A stretch of 64,000 bases of DNA from Alteromonas indica (GCA_003056425.1 PYVY01000005.1:124001-188000), one strand, 5' to 3'. Shown: positions 18,901 to 28,053, counted from the stretch's first letter. Program-made: numbers and translations. The notes: generated by a model not told the origin, from the letters alone.

Positions 18901-19063
18901 TTGATTTGAGCCCGCGAACTTCGATGACCTCGACTGAGTCCTCAGTGTCGGTAGTCTCCTGAGCTAAGGCAGGCAGTACGCTGGTTCCCAGCAATACTGA
19001 CAGGCTTTTAGCCAGCAGTGAGCGATTAAAATGCTGTTGCAGTTTCATGTGTTGTGTCCCCAT
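15986..19063 (-). CDS. TonB-dependent receptor, Xanthomonas/Caulobacter carbohydrate type
   Basis: 1025 residues with a signal peptide (MKLQQHFNRSLLAKSLSVLLGTSVLPALA; an internal ATG at residue 6 may be the real start). The TonB-box region is VEVIEVRGLKSSLAESAFIKR, followed by the plug with VVDAISAEDIGKFPDTNLAESLQRITGVSI and the TVRGFGGNNNMITLNGRMMP block, typical of the large receptor family linked to oligosaccharide uptake. The barrel ends GARYNLGARYTF with a terminal Phe. It lies 212 bases after the tryptophan-halogenase-like gene and precedes sapC. The natural ligand is unknown; the neighbouring GH9, xylA and xylB genes make a plant-derived oligosaccharide likely. Confidence 0.92.
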   Translation of the reverse strand: MGTQHMKLQQHFNRSLLAKSLSVLLGTSVLPALAQETTDTEDSVEVIEVRGLKSSLAESAFIKRSSVGVVDAISAEDIGKFPDTNLAESLQRITGVSINRTNGEGNEITVRGFGGNNNMITLNGRMMPAAQTYGGGSGGTNTRGGSTRAFDFANLASEGVRAVEVYKTSKADIATGGIGATVNIKTARPLDNPGLRATIGAKAVHDTTNRVGDDVTPEVSGLINWSNDDSNFGVSAAMTIQKRDSGYIGATVNDWNIGTWGDPNDADTIYNNPDMSVYENAPEDGQLYARPNDLRYEFSDTSRTRTNGQISLQYAPSDTMMASLDYFYAENHVEERLGQIGNWMQNGSNITKVIFDDSPVATPIYAAETYNGTVDEGYEQAYREQENTLNSVGFNFNWLATDNLVLNFDAHSSKMESLPAGPSDNLASGELAVGIGSPTVASREWWFDPELPTYRNVYDDTTRGNNNGVLDAGDVGSSIMRFRHASQTTEIQQFKLDGKYMFDEGEVDFGIESRAMEMTARQTAGDNMTLGNWGIANPGEYSEGLLQFIDYANEFEDYDIGPSNGVGFEADAIAMARESLALYPSDANFFGVSPVFSNNDIVEEDSLAAYFQVKLSGELGGMPVNFLAGVRYETTDVTSTSLVTPPSYLIWENNNDFASYTDPNTVPTPLSEEADYDNLLPSLDFDIMLTDDIKGRFSYSKTIARAPYGSLRVSPSGFGTRGSTLNGAQPTASASNPSLLPLESDNFDLSIEYYYAESSYASAGFFEKRVANFIGSGNEDRTFFGIQDQTIGPRALAAADALREQGFAVDDTSLFAMMVLLEHPEAFPNGASDYTGSADQILRLGETEGWDLIPEEGDPEMVFRTSLPQNNREAKLYGWEFAVQHFFGDTGFGVQANYTLVRGDVGFDNESDPNTSQFALVGLSDTANLVLVYEKDDLTARVAYNWRDEFLNRVNVGGSNNPGYIEAYSQIDMNISYNLTENLNVFFEGINITDEDPREHARNENQLWYMLDIGARYNLGARYTF

Positions 19064-19275
19064 TTTCGGCGCGGCACGTTGCCAGACCTGTTCTACTTAT
19101 CAATCTGCTATCGCCGCATGCGATGGTACGAATTGTTATAACGGCGGTTACTAAATGTTAAATAGTCTTTAAAATGACACCATTACTTTTTTTTGTTTTA
19201 GCCGTATTATTTGTAGCATGAAAAGTAAACATATAAGTTTTTATGATTATTTGAGACAGGTAATATAGGTCGCAA

Positions 19276-20778
19276 TCAACGGTTTTTCATAGCACAGTGC
19301 TGGCGGATATATTCAGCATGGTCAGGCAGCACTTCGCTGCAACGCTGGATAACGCTGCGTACAGATGCCATACGCTCTAACAATGCGGGGGTGCTAAAGG
19401 TCTCGGTAAAAGCATGATAGCCGCGTGGAACCAGGCCTTGCCCCAGCATCACTTCAAACCAGCTGATGTCACTGAATAAGGCATTGTTGTCCCGAAAAAT
19501 TCGGCCGTTTTCCTGAAACAGGCCTAATTTCTCTTGCAGTGAATCGGGTTGGGGTAAATGACGGCAATGCTGCCAAAAAGGGGAGTCGTTGCGTGTATTT
19601 AACACATAATGGCACACTAAAAAGTCGCGGATACTGACATACTCATCCTGCATCTGGCGGTTAAAAGCTTGCTGATCGTAGGGGTTTTCGCCGGTGTGCG
19701 GAAAAAAAGTAAAGAATTTTGCTATGGCCGTTTGTATCAGGTACAACCCGGTCGATTCCAAAGGCTCCAGAAAGCCGCCAGATAACCCAATGGCCAAACA
19801 GTTTTTACGCCATGGCTGGGGCCGGTAGCCGGTAGTAAAACGTAGCGTTCGGGGGCTATCGGTAGCGGGGGTATCAATATGTTGCAGCAACGTATTTTGA
19901 GCTTGCTCGTCGCTGATAAACTGGCTGCTATATACATGGCCATTACCGGTCCGGTGCTGCAATGGGATGCGCCACTGCCAGCCGGCGTGATGGGCGGTAG
20001 CGCGGGTATACGGGGGAAGCTTAGATAATGCTGTGGACGGCACGGTAACCGCGCTGTCACACGGTAGCCAGTGCTGCCAGTTTTCATAGGGACTGCCCAG
20101 GGTTTTACCGATTAGTAAGGCGCTAAAACCTGAACAGTCAATAAAGAAGTCACCTTCGTGACAATCTCCATTGGTTAACTGCACAGCTTTTATATTGCCA
20201 TTGGGGTGTTGCAATACCTGCTCAATTTTTCCTTCGGTACGGGTAACCCCATTGGTTTTTGCCAAATTTTGTAAAAACTTCGCATACAACCCAGCATCTA
20301 AATGAAAGGCATAGGCAATAGAGGATAACGGCGAATTACCGGCTTTGGTGGGCCGCGAAAATTTATTCAGCCGGCATGCTTTGCTAGCTAATGTGTAATC
20401 TTCAATAGAGCTGGCCAGGCCAGCTTGCTGAAGGCGTAGCCAATAGTGATAAAACTGAATACCTTCGAAATTTTTGCCGACCTCGCCAAAGGCATGAAAG
20501 TAATCTTGCCCCTGTTTATACCAGTCGACAAACTGAATACCGAGTTTAAATGTAGCGCCCGTCGCGCGCATAAATTCATTTTCATCGATACCCAGCAAGT
20601 CATTAAAAATCTGTAGTTGGGGGATGGTCGCTTCGCCCACCCCCACGGTGCCAATTTCATCAGACTCAATAAGCTGCACCTGGCAAGGATGCTTAAGAAC
20701 TTTTGCCAGCGCGGCGGCGCACATCCAACCTGCGGTACCGCCACCGACAATAACAATTTTGCTAAGCGGCTTATTCAT
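19276..20778 (-). CDS. tryptophan halogenase-like flavin-dependent enzyme
   Basis: 500 residues of the flavin-dependent halogenase family. The FAD motif GGGTAGWM is at residues 12-19, the catalytic Lys (PrnA Lys79 equivalent) is Lys78 in ATFKLGIQF, the WxWxIP motif is GWQWRIP near residue 264, and the Glu/Ser/Thr/Gly site that binds halide and assists catalysis is FLEPLESTGLYLIQ, with the Glu near residue 341. All key residues are kept, so it looks active. It needs a flavin reductase, which is not in the window. Members beside TonB receptors are less well known than natural-product halogenases; a few accept indole and prefer bromide. It starts 38 bases after the upstream receptor stop, hence likely cotranscribed. 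The native substrate is unknown. Confidence 0.9.
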   Translation of the reverse strand: MNKPLSKIVIVGGGTAGWMCAAALAKVLKHPCQVQLIESDEIGTVGVGEATIPQLQIFNDLLGIDENEFMRATGATFKLGIQFVDWYKQGQDYFHAFGEVGKNFEGIQFYHYWLRLQQAGLASSIEDYTLASKACRLNKFSRPTKAGNSPLSSIAYAFHLDAGLYAKFLQNLAKTNGVTRTEGKIEQVLQHPNGNIKAVQLTNGDCHEGDFFIDCSGFSALLIGKTLGSPYENWQHWLPCDSAVTVPSTALSKLPPYTRATAHHAGWQWRIPLQHRTGNGHVYSSQFISDEQAQNTLLQHIDTPATDSPRTLRFTTGYRPQPWRKNCLAIGLSGGFLEPLESTGLYLIQTAIAKFFTFFPHTGENPYDQQAFNRQMQDEYVSIRDFLVCHYVLNTRNDSPFWQHCRHLPQPDSLQEKLGLFQENGRIFRDNNALFSDISWFEVMLGQGLVPRGYHAFTETFSTPALLERMASVRSVIQRCSEVLPDHAEYIRQHCAMKNR

Positions 20779-20800
20779 CTGTACTTCCTTGTGGTTACCA

Positions 20801-20816
20801 CCCGGCGTTTGCCGGG
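20801..20816. other. short hairpin at the receptor/halogenase junction
   Basis: CCCGGC-GTTT-GCCGGG directly abuts the stop codon of the upstream receptor gene, in the 38-base gap before the halogenase start. With no T-run it is more likely to set differential mRNA stability or ribosome re-initiation than to terminate. Confidence 0.4.
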
Positions 20817-23800
20817 TTAGAAATTCGCTCTCACTACCAATGCCAGACGGCGGTCAGACACAAACCAGGAACGGCCTGCTTCTAACCCTTCGTTGTTAAG
20901 CTTCATAATGGTTTCAGACTGTGCGTTGGTCAGGTTGGTGCCTTGTAAACCCACCGTCACATGTTCATTGAGGTTATAAAATACTGAACCGTCTAACTGC
21001 CCATGGTCATCATAAAACAGCGGTGCTTTCGATATGACATCCCGGGTAGTCAGCAAATAGCGAGAACGCCAGTTATAGGCAAGCCGCGCATTCCAGTCGT
21101 ATTTTTCGTACATGAGTACCAGATTGGCAGTGCGTTTTGATTGCCCTTGTAGGGGAACATCCTCCAGATTTACGCGGATCCCGGTATCAGTGGCATCATC
21201 GCCCAGCCAGCTTTCGTCATCTACGTCAGTCTGATTATTGGGTACGCCGCCGGCATCAATATAGGTAAAGGTAGCCTGCATTCCAAACCCATTCCAAGGC
21301 TCAGGCAGTTTGTCGAAGAACTGCTGGTAGGCTAGCTCAATACCATCCATTTTACCGTCGCCACCATTGGTGGTGGTACTTACCAGATGACTGCGTGTTT
21401 CACCGGTCACCGGGTTAGTGTAAGGACGGCTAAACGCACCTTGTACAAAATAGTTTTTCAGGTCTTTGTGAAACAGGGTTGCGCTTAGCTGTCCGACATC
21501 CGCAAAATACCATTCCAGCGCAAAGTCATACTGTACCGACTCCATCGGTTGCAGATAAGGGTTGCCACCGGAACCGGTCCAGGCAGGGACAAATGCACCC
21601 TGAACCAGGTTGTCTTCCGCCGGTGGTGGATTATCCGGATCTGGCTCTTGGATAGGCCGCACCACTTGCACCGATTCGTTGCCCAGCGACGACTGGTTGC
21701 GAATATCACTCATGTCGGGCAGGGCGACGGCTTTGGAAAACGCAAAGCGGCCAATGAGTTCATCCGATAGCTCGACTTTAATATTAAAGCTGGGGAGCCA
21801 CATATCGAAGTCAGTTTCAGCTTGCAGGCGTTCTTCGGTGTCATTACCGTAGGCTCGGTCTTCGGGGCTAAGGTAATTTAGCGGGTCGCCCATCCATTGG
21901 TTTTCTTCGGCTTCGATAGCCTGCGCATAGGTTGCGTACTGACCACTGGTTACCTGGTCAGTTAAGTAAGCCAGCACAATTTCACTGTTTAGTTGCGTAT
22001 TGGCCAATGCTTCAGGGGGCGCAAAGTCGGGCACCAGATCCGGGAAGGTAACAGCGCCACTGGCCTCGCGGTTTAGCTTAACGTAACGCAGCCCAATATT
22101 ACCGCTATAGGGCAATGAGCTTTCCCCTTCAAAATTCAGTCGCAGATAAACCGCTTTGTTGGTTTCTGTGGTGATGTTGACCTCACCAGGGGTGAAGATA
22201 CCGTATTCATCGTCCACCCCTTCGCGGTCAGGGTAGGGCACCCAGCTGCCGCCGGCGGTCATATAAGGGCGATTACCGTCAATAACGGAACGAACAAAGT
22301 CTTCGGTTGCATGCCAGGTGGTATTACCCGGAATGTTCAGGTCGCCGCCGCCATGAAAATCTGACCAATCGACCTGCTCAAACAACGCATTGGCATTGTC
22401 GATGGTATCCAGCCACGCCGCCGGCGCAGCACTGGAGAATTCTGGGCCTAAAGAACCCCAGTTCCAGCTGGTAGCCCGTACCGTTTGCTCCCGTTTCGCG
22501 TAGCGTACCCCAGCCTGTAAAGACGTCACAATACCCGCATTGTCGAGGAAGTACTTACCATCCAGGCGTAATGCTTTTGAGTCACCTTGTGAGCGTTCCC
22601 AGTGGTCCATGGCGCTGCGCATAAAGTAAGAGGTAGGATCTTCAAAGTAATTGCTGTCGCCCGCCGGATCGCCGGTAAAACCAGGATAATTCCCCTGCGC
22701 ATACAGGTCTGGGTTAGCATCCCGATAACCAAAGTACGGTTCTATCAGGGTCACTGAGGGGGTGGACCCCGTTACATCATAAGCCTGGCCGGCAAAGGCG
22801 GCGGTATGAATGACAAGATCATCATCAGCGGTTTCGGCATCGATATACTGTACATCCGCCGACAGCTCTAAATTATCGGTGGCATTCCATTGCAGATTTA
22901 ACGAGAAATCCTGGACCAGAGATTCGGTATCTTTGACCCGTGAATCAAACTGGAACGGGTAACCAAACTGGGGCCGGCCACCGGACTCCCAGGAGCGGAT
23001 AATCCGATCGTTGTTACCATCGGCAGCGCGCCAGCCATCCACACCCTGGGTAATAGTGCCACTTTCAAATAAGCCCTGGTCATCGAAATTAAATTCGGTC
23101 CCTTCCAGCGGCCGGGTACGGCGGTTTTCAATATTGTAGTAACTACCTTGATATTTAATGGCCTGCTCGTGCCAGGACAGGCGCGAGTCAGAGCGAATAT
23201 AGGTCAGCGTACCCAGCAGTGTTTCATCTTCGCTGCGCCACTGCAGCGAGCTGGCAAAACCTTCCCGCTTTCTATCATCGAATTTCTTTAACAGGTTAGA
23301 GCCGTTTGGCATCCATACCGTACCATTGCCATCATCGCCGACGAATGCTTCTGCCCCGGCCAGGTCGCGCGCGTATAGCTGAACATAAGCATCTGATTGT
23401 ATACCGTGGGACTCGCCATACAGCTGTGAGTTGGCATAGTTAACTAAAAAGCCAATTTCGCCAATGTTGTCTACCTCCCAACGGTCGCTGTAAAGCGCTG
23501 AAAATGTGGGGCTACCTTTTTCTGCGATATCGCCATAAGAATAGTCACCACTAAAGGCAAACACCCGTTCCTGGGAATCGAAAGGCTTACGGGTTCGCAA
23601 ACTCACGGTGCCGCCGATACCACCTTCAATCATGTCCGCGGTTTGGTTTTTGTATACATCCACTCCGCCCATCAGCTCAGGAGAGACATCCTGAAAAGAC
23701 AAACCTCGCCCGCTGTTTGCCGTAAACGAGTCACGACCGTTAAATTCACTGCGGGTTTGAGTCATGCCGCGGATAATCGCACCGCTGCCTTCCACACTAA

Positions 23801-24140
23801 AATGGTCCGGGTCATCCGGCCCGGCAAAGCGTTCAATAGATACGCCGGGCAAACGCTGAATAGCTTCAAGCACCGAACGGTCAGGCAAACTACCGATATC
23901 CTCGGCAGTAATCGCATCTAACACAGTATCTGAGTGGCGTTTGAGGTTTTGGGCGTTGATGAGGTTTGCCCGGGTGCCTTTCACTTCAATCAGTTCAACA
24001 TCTTCTTCATCAAGCGTCTCATCTGCTGAGTCGTTTTGCTGCGCGTGGGCAGAGTGCAAAACGGTGATCAGGGCTAGGGCTAAAAGGGAAGGTTTGGGAT
24101 AAAACGTGGGTCGTGTAGCGATGTTCTTGTTACGCTCCAT
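20817..24140 (-). CDS. TonB-dependent receptor, Xanthomonas/Caulobacter carbohydrate type
   Basis: 1107 residues, among the largest in this class. Signal peptide: basic start, then LLALALITVLHSAHA. The TonB-box region VELIEVKGTRANLINAQNLKR and plug block VLDAITAEDIGSLPDRSVLEAIQRLPGVSI match the oligosaccharide receptor family, as does the barrel end LALVVRANF. It lacks the usual GNNN-type plug loop and has IIRGMTQTRSEFNGRD instead. Upstream lies the GH9 gene (178-base gap with a 12-base palindrome at 24264-24275), downstream the halogenase-like gene. It is plausibly the importer for products of the GH9 and esterase enzymes; this is inferred from order only. Confidence 0.92.
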   Translation of the reverse strand: MERNKNIATRPTFYPKPSLLALALITVLHSAHAQQNDSADETLDEEDVELIEVKGTRANLINAQNLKRHSDTVLDAITAEDIGSLPDRSVLEAIQRLPGVSIERFAGPDDPDHFSVEGSGAIIRGMTQTRSEFNGRDSFTANSGRGLSFQDVSPELMGGVDVYKNQTADMIEGGIGGTVSLRTRKPFDSQERVFAFSGDYSYGDIAEKGSPTFSALYSDRWEVDNIGEIGFLVNYANSQLYGESHGIQSDAYVQLYARDLAGAEAFVGDDGNGTVWMPNGSNLLKKFDDRKREGFASSLQWRSEDETLLGTLTYIRSDSRLSWHEQAIKYQGSYYNIENRRTRPLEGTEFNFDDQGLFESGTITQGVDGWRAADGNNDRIIRSWESGGRPQFGYPFQFDSRVKDTESLVQDFSLNLQWNATDNLELSADVQYIDAETADDDLVIHTAAFAGQAYDVTGSTPSVTLIEPYFGYRDANPDLYAQGNYPGFTGDPAGDSNYFEDPTSYFMRSAMDHWERSQGDSKALRLDGKYFLDNAGIVTSLQAGVRYAKREQTVRATSWNWGSLGPEFSSAAPAAWLDTIDNANALFEQVDWSDFHGGGDLNIPGNTTWHATEDFVRSVIDGNRPYMTAGGSWVPYPDREGVDDEYGIFTPGEVNITTETNKAVYLRLNFEGESSLPYSGNIGLRYVKLNREASGAVTFPDLVPDFAPPEALANTQLNSEIVLAYLTDQVTSGQYATYAQAIEAEENQWMGDPLNYLSPEDRAYGNDTEERLQAETDFDMWLPSFNIKVELSDELIGRFAFSKAVALPDMSDIRNQSSLGNESVQVVRPIQEPDPDNPPPAEDNLVQGAFVPAWTGSGGNPYLQPMESVQYDFALEWYFADVGQLSATLFHKDLKNYFVQGAFSRPYTNPVTGETRSHLVSTTTNGGDGKMDGIELAYQQFFDKLPEPWNGFGMQATFTYIDAGGVPNNQTDVDDESWLGDDATDTGIRVNLEDVPLQGQSKRTANLVLMYEKYDWNARLAYNWRSRYLLTTRDVISKAPLFYDDHGQLDGSVFYNLNEHVTVGLQGTNLTNAQSETIMKLNNEGLEAGRSWFVSDRRLALVVRANF

Positions 24141-24263
24141 GCATATTCTCCGTGGCGGTGGCTTGGCAGTATCATTGTTATTCGGGAACCGTTGTCCCCG
24201 TTTTGTTGTGCAATGATATTGTCCAAATTTCCACCGCCTGACAATGTGCTTAAGAAATATCGC

Positions 24264-24275
24264 AATAACGTTATT
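24264..24275. promoter_or_regulatory. palindrome upstream of TonB receptor
   Basis: AATAACGTTATT is a perfect 12-base palindrome with a central CG, in the A/T-rich 178-base gap before the receptor at 20817-24140. The central CG is typical of LacI-family operators, but the site is short and the regulator unknown. Confidence 0.4.
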
Positions 24276-24318
24276 AACTTTCTAAACAATTTATTAACAT
24301 TAATCTTATTGGGTATTC

Positions 24319-26064
24319 CTACCGGGTACGACTATCCAGTTCCGCTGCCAGCGAATAGACCAATGGCGCATTCCAGTTTATGGTGACTTCATTGGTAGAG
24401 TAACTGCACCAGTCATCGATATAGCTTCGCGCAGGCGCTTTACTATAATAGCTGCACCCATCCTGATGGCCGTTTTGCGGGCCTCCTGCCACAAACCCCG
24501 GTACGGGTGGCACCACCTCATCGGCGTAAGATGGACGGTGATGAATATGCTGTGGGGGGCGTGTTCCCACGCCGGTAACATAACTATAACCGGTTGGGTT
24601 TTGGCCAAATATATAATCATTAATACGTTGCGCCAGCACGTTAAAATCATTCTCGTGGGTTAGCTTCCAGGCAGTCCACAATAAAACGGCCTTATTGAGC
24701 AATACAGCATTACTGCCCCATACAAAATCCTCGGCCCTGGCAGGAATCTGGTAGGCTGAGTCGTGGCTTTGTTCTACCAGCTCCCGGGCGTAGTTTATCA
24801 GCGTATTTTCGATGGCCTGTGCTTCATCAGGGGTCAACATGGCCCGGCCTTCATTAAGCAGGGTAAGATAGGCAAGAGGATAAACCTGCGACCACGACGG
24901 CGCCGACAGTTTGCGTTCGTGGGTTAAAAACGCCTGTAAATAGCCTTTATTGCCGGTGGCCACATATAATTGTGCGCCGGCCCAGGCAAACTCGTCACTT
25001 ACCTCATCGTCACCATATTCACCGGTATGTACTGATTTTTCGTTGGTATAATACACCTTTGGATTATCCTGGGCCCACTGCCAGGCCATTTTTGCTGACC
25101 GTAAATAGCGTTGCTTTAATGCAGGGTCAGGCAAGGTATCCAGGGTGCTGGCTGCCGCCATCACCGCCGCAAAGTTAAGTGTCGCCGCGGTACTTTTGGC
25201 AGTTACAAAACGCTGAGCTGTTGCCTCATGGGGCATTACCGGCCCGGCAAAGTTTTTGGTGGTAAGCTTATGATAAACGCCACCATCACTTGCCTGCATT
25301 GATAGCATCCAGTCCAGGTTCCAGCTGATTTCATCCTGCATATCGGGGAGTTGATTAATAGATTCGGGAATGTTCCATTGCCGGTTGGCGTAAAACGCCG
25401 GGAAATCCTTAAGAGCCCGAATCAAGGTGTAAGTCGAAATACCGCTATTTACAATATACTTATTGTAGTCCCCTGCATCATACCAGCCCTTACTGCTGGC
25501 AAAGGGCTTTGCCGCTGGCTGAGACAGCGGCACGATATGGTCATCCGGATGACCCGCAGCACGCTGCCATTGCCCTGCAAAAGCCATATCCAGGGCGCTA
25601 CTGGCGCGATTAAAATAATACGCTTTGATGGCCATATCATGAGGCTGCTGTAAGGCCTGTGCGAAAATACGAAACCGGGGCGACTGTAAGCCATCGGCAG
25701 TGGTTATTTGGTATAGGCCCGGGGTCTTTAGCGCACTAAAGTCAGCCGTAGAGGCTGTTTCATCGGCCAGGTCCCAGGCTAGCGCAGCGCTGGAGACCCC
25801 TTCAAATACAACTTGCTGAGTATGTAAGTTTTTAATACTGAAGGGAGTAGTGCCGGAGGCAGGAATAATTGCCACTTTGCTACGCTCTGGGTAATAACCC
25901 GCCTGATTAATTTTTATTTCTTGGTAAGCTGCTTTAATAGGCGCGGTTGGCGCCACCAGGTGCTCCTCGCCATGCCGGCTTACACATCCGGTAAGTGTCA
26001 CCGCGCTAGCGTGGGCCAGAAACAAGCTAAACAATGTAATGTTGATGCGGCGCTGATGCAGCAT
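24319..26064 (-). CDS. GH9 glycoside hydrolase, lipoprotein, with N-terminal Ig-like domain
   Basis: About 581 residues from an ATG with an AGAAGGA ribosome-binding site; a longer in-frame start at 26217 overlaps the esterase and looks wrong. A lipobox (VTLTGC, Cys about residue 27) predicts lipidation and membrane anchoring. Next comes the CelD-type Ig-like domain (IKINQAGYYPERSKVAII to about residue 130), then the (alpha/alpha)6 GH9 domain with the catalytic Asp pair in WYDAGDYNKY (about residue 191-200), HHRPSY and the proton-donor Glu in STNEVTINWN (about residue 559). The family includes endoglucanases, exo-beta-glucosaminidase-like and xyloglucan-active enzymes. Its place between xylan genes and a TonB receptor suggests hemicellulose or beta-glucan cleavage. 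Confidence 0.88.
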   Translation of the reverse strand: MLHQRRINITLFSLFLAHASAVTLTGCVSRHGEEHLVAPTAPIKAAYQEIKINQAGYYPERSKVAIIPASGTTPFSIKNLHTQQVVFEGVSSAALAWDLADETASTADFSALKTPGLYQITTADGLQSPRFRIFAQALQQPHDMAIKAYYFNRASSALDMAFAGQWQRAAGHPDDHIVPLSQPAAKPFASSKGWYDAGDYNKYIVNSGISTYTLIRALKDFPAFYANRQWNIPESINQLPDMQDEISWNLDWMLSMQASDGGVYHKLTTKNFAGPVMPHEATAQRFVTAKSTAATLNFAAVMAAASTLDTLPDPALKQRYLRSAKMAWQWAQDNPKVYYTNEKSVHTGEYGDDEVSDEFAWAGAQLYVATGNKGYLQAFLTHERKLSAPSWSQVYPLAYLTLLNEGRAMLTPDEAQAIENTLINYARELVEQSHDSAYQIPARAEDFVWGSNAVLLNKAVLLWTAWKLTHENDFNVLAQRINDYIFGQNPTGYSYVTGVGTRPPQHIHHRPSYADEVVPPVPGFVAGGPQNGHQDGCSYYSKAPARSYIDDWCSYSTNEVTINWNAPLVYSLAAELDSRTR

Positions 26065-26083
26065 AGAAATATCCTTCTTTCGG

Positions 26084-28012
26084 TTAATCTTGAACCTGTT
26101 TACCTGATGACTCCAGGGTGGCAGAAAACGGCGCGGCAGGTAGCCCCACTGAATCAAACAGCCCTGCTGCGGGGTTATCACCCCAGCCATAACGTACCTG
26201 CCTAGGCGCACTGACATCCGGGCTGGTTAATATTACCCGCTGATCGGAAACCTGAGCTTTGGCCCAATGAAAAATCCCATCAGCACCGGCTATGGCAAAA
26301 CCGTTTTGCTCTGGGTTAGCCAACTGCATTGGCAGTGAGGCTTCCTCAAAGATAACAATAAGCTGGTCCTGTTTGGCCATTATGTCGCTTAATACCGGCC
26401 CCTGGTAATCAACGTCATCAGCATAGGCCAAATGTTGCGCCGCTAAAGCAAGACGCCGACCTACTTCAGCCTTATTGACCGGGTGGATGTCGTTTCCTTC
26501 ACCTATATCCAGCGTTACTATCGTAGCTGCATTATCCAGGCGCTGTGAAGCCTGCATTTGTTGGTGGCGAAGTTGCGCCCAGGTAGTATCTTCCGGTTGT
26601 GGCTTGCGCGCCATGAAATTGGTTAGCTGGACAGTAAGAAAAGGCCAGTCCTGTTGCCAGCTCGCTCGCCAGTCCTCGGCCATTGCGACCAGTTTGTCGG
26701 CATACCCTTCAGGGGCGCCAGCATTAGACTCGCCCTGATACCAAACCGCGCCCGACAGCGGAAAACCGATAGCCGGCGCAATCATCGCATTGTATAGCCC
26801 GGTGGGCTGCCACCGCACAAAGGTCGGTGGGGCTAACGGCGCAATGCGGCTGGCTACCTTGTATCGCCACGGGCCCGCCAGCGAAATCCGCCAGTCGTCT
26901 GTGCCTACAAAATACGGCTTGTTGGTAACAAATTCGCTATTTCCCCCTTGCGAGGTAACCCGCACAGCGATCAAATTAGTACCTTTTTTAAAGTGCTTTT
27001 TATCTATCAGATAACGCCGAGGAGGATATTGATAGGTAGTGTTAGCAACTTTTTCGCCATTAATATAAACCTCATCCGCATCGACAATCCGCCCTAAGCG
27101 CACTAGCAAGTCCTGTTGTGGTGGGGTTGGCAAGTCGAAGGTTTTGCGGGCCCACCAGACTCCAGAGAACGTATTTTGCGCTTCGGGAAGTTGGCCTGGC
27201 AACGTCAGTTGCTGCCATTGGGTATCGTTATAAGAGGGGCGGTACCACTGTTCGGCCAAGCCTGTATCACTGCTATCAAGCTGCTTTTGCCACTGGGCTG
27301 CGCGGGTAGTATCTTCAGCGGTTATGCTGGCAATGTGGCCGGCTTGTTTGAAGGGGGCCAGGGCTTGCATTATAGCCGGGTACTGTTGCACCAGATGGCT
27401 GCCCATCCAGGCTTCAATGGGCGAGCCGCCTAGTGAAGCATTCACAATTCCAATGGGAATGCCGTTTTCTAAATACAGTTCGCGAGCAAAATAAAAGGCC
27501 ACAGCCGATAAGTTTGCAATATGCGCTTGCGTGGCCGCGCGCCATTGGCCATCAGTATAGTCTTGTTGAGGGCCTGAAAAATCATAACGGTCGGTAACCG
27601 TAAACTCACGTATTTGCTGGTAATGGGCAGTCGCCAAATCCTCGGGAAATGCTTCTGCTACCCGTGCCATGGTCAGTTCCATATTCGACTGGCCCGATAC
27701 CAGCCACACGTCACCAAACAGAATGTTGTCGGCCGTAGCCGTGGTTTCGCCTGAGGCTCTAAGTTGGTGAGGACCGCCAGCCTGTTGGGCGGGCAAATTT
27801 AATTGCCATCGGCCGGCGGCATTGGCAGTGGTTGAACCTACTTCGCGGTTATCTAAATACAGCACAATGGGCGTATTCGCCGGAGCGGTGCCGGTTACTG
27901 GAATAACTGTGTCTCGTTGGAGAATGGCATTATCGGTAAATAAACGGTGAAATTGGGTTTGAGCAAATAGGGGAGGGCAGAAAAGTAACAATATAAGCAC
28001 GCTAACACGCAT
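26084..28012 (-). CDS. sialate O-acetylesterase-family carbohydrate esterase
   Basis: About 642 residues. The ATG used here has AAGGA eight bases upstream and gives a signal peptide (MRVSVLILLLFCPPLFAQ), so the protein is exported; start codons at 28021 and 28063 are less likely. Catalytic features: Ser in WLVSGQSNMEL, GAVWYQGESNA and the Asp/His of GEGNDIHPVNKAEVGRRLA. A central GH2-like sugar-binding beta-sandwich (WWARKTFDLPTPPQQDLLVRLG ... ADEVYINGE) is inserted, usual in long family members. In xylan loci such enzymes act as acetyl-xylan esterases rather than on sialic acid; here that is inferred from the xylA/xylB and GH9 neighbours. It starts 87 bases after xylA. Confidence 0.87.
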   Translation of the reverse strand: MRVSVLILLLFCPPLFAQTQFHRLFTDNAILQRDTVIPVTGTAPANTPIVLYLDNREVGSTTANAAGRWQLNLPAQQAGGPHQLRASGETTATADNILFGDVWLVSGQSNMELTMARVAEAFPEDLATAHYQQIREFTVTDRYDFSGPQQDYTDGQWRAATQAHIANLSAVAFYFARELYLENGIPIGIVNASLGGSPIEAWMGSHLVQQYPAIMQALAPFKQAGHIASITAEDTTRAAQWQKQLDSSDTGLAEQWYRPSYNDTQWQQLTLPGQLPEAQNTFSGVWWARKTFDLPTPPQQDLLVRLGRIVDADEVYINGEKVANTTYQYPPRRYLIDKKHFKKGTNLIAVRVTSQGGNSEFVTNKPYFVGTDDWRISLAGPWRYKVASRIAPLAPPTFVRWQPTGLYNAMIAPAIGFPLSGAVWYQGESNAGAPEGYADKLVAMAEDWRASWQQDWPFLTVQLTNFMARKPQPEDTTWAQLRHQQMQASQRLDNAATIVTLDIGEGNDIHPVNKAEVGRRLALAAQHLAYADDVDYQGPVLSDIMAKQDQLIVIFEEASLPMQLANPEQNGFAIAGADGIFHWAKAQVSDQRVILTSPDVSAPRQVRYGWGDNPAAGLFDSVGLPAAPFSATLESSGKQVQD

Positions 28013-28053
28013 GGATAACATCCTTTTAATCAGCCGTGCTGAGCAATGTGATG

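Noticed and set aside
19276..20778. Natural-product biosynthetic cluster around the halogenase
   Set aside because: No NRPS, PKS, prenyltransferase or tailoring genes are nearby; the neighbours are receptors, SapC, a cupin and glycan enzymes.
26064..26217. 51-codon N-terminal extension of the GH9 gene
   Set aside because: It overlaps the end of the esterase gene, has no signal or domain, and the internal ATG has a good ribosome-binding site followed by a lipoprotein signal.
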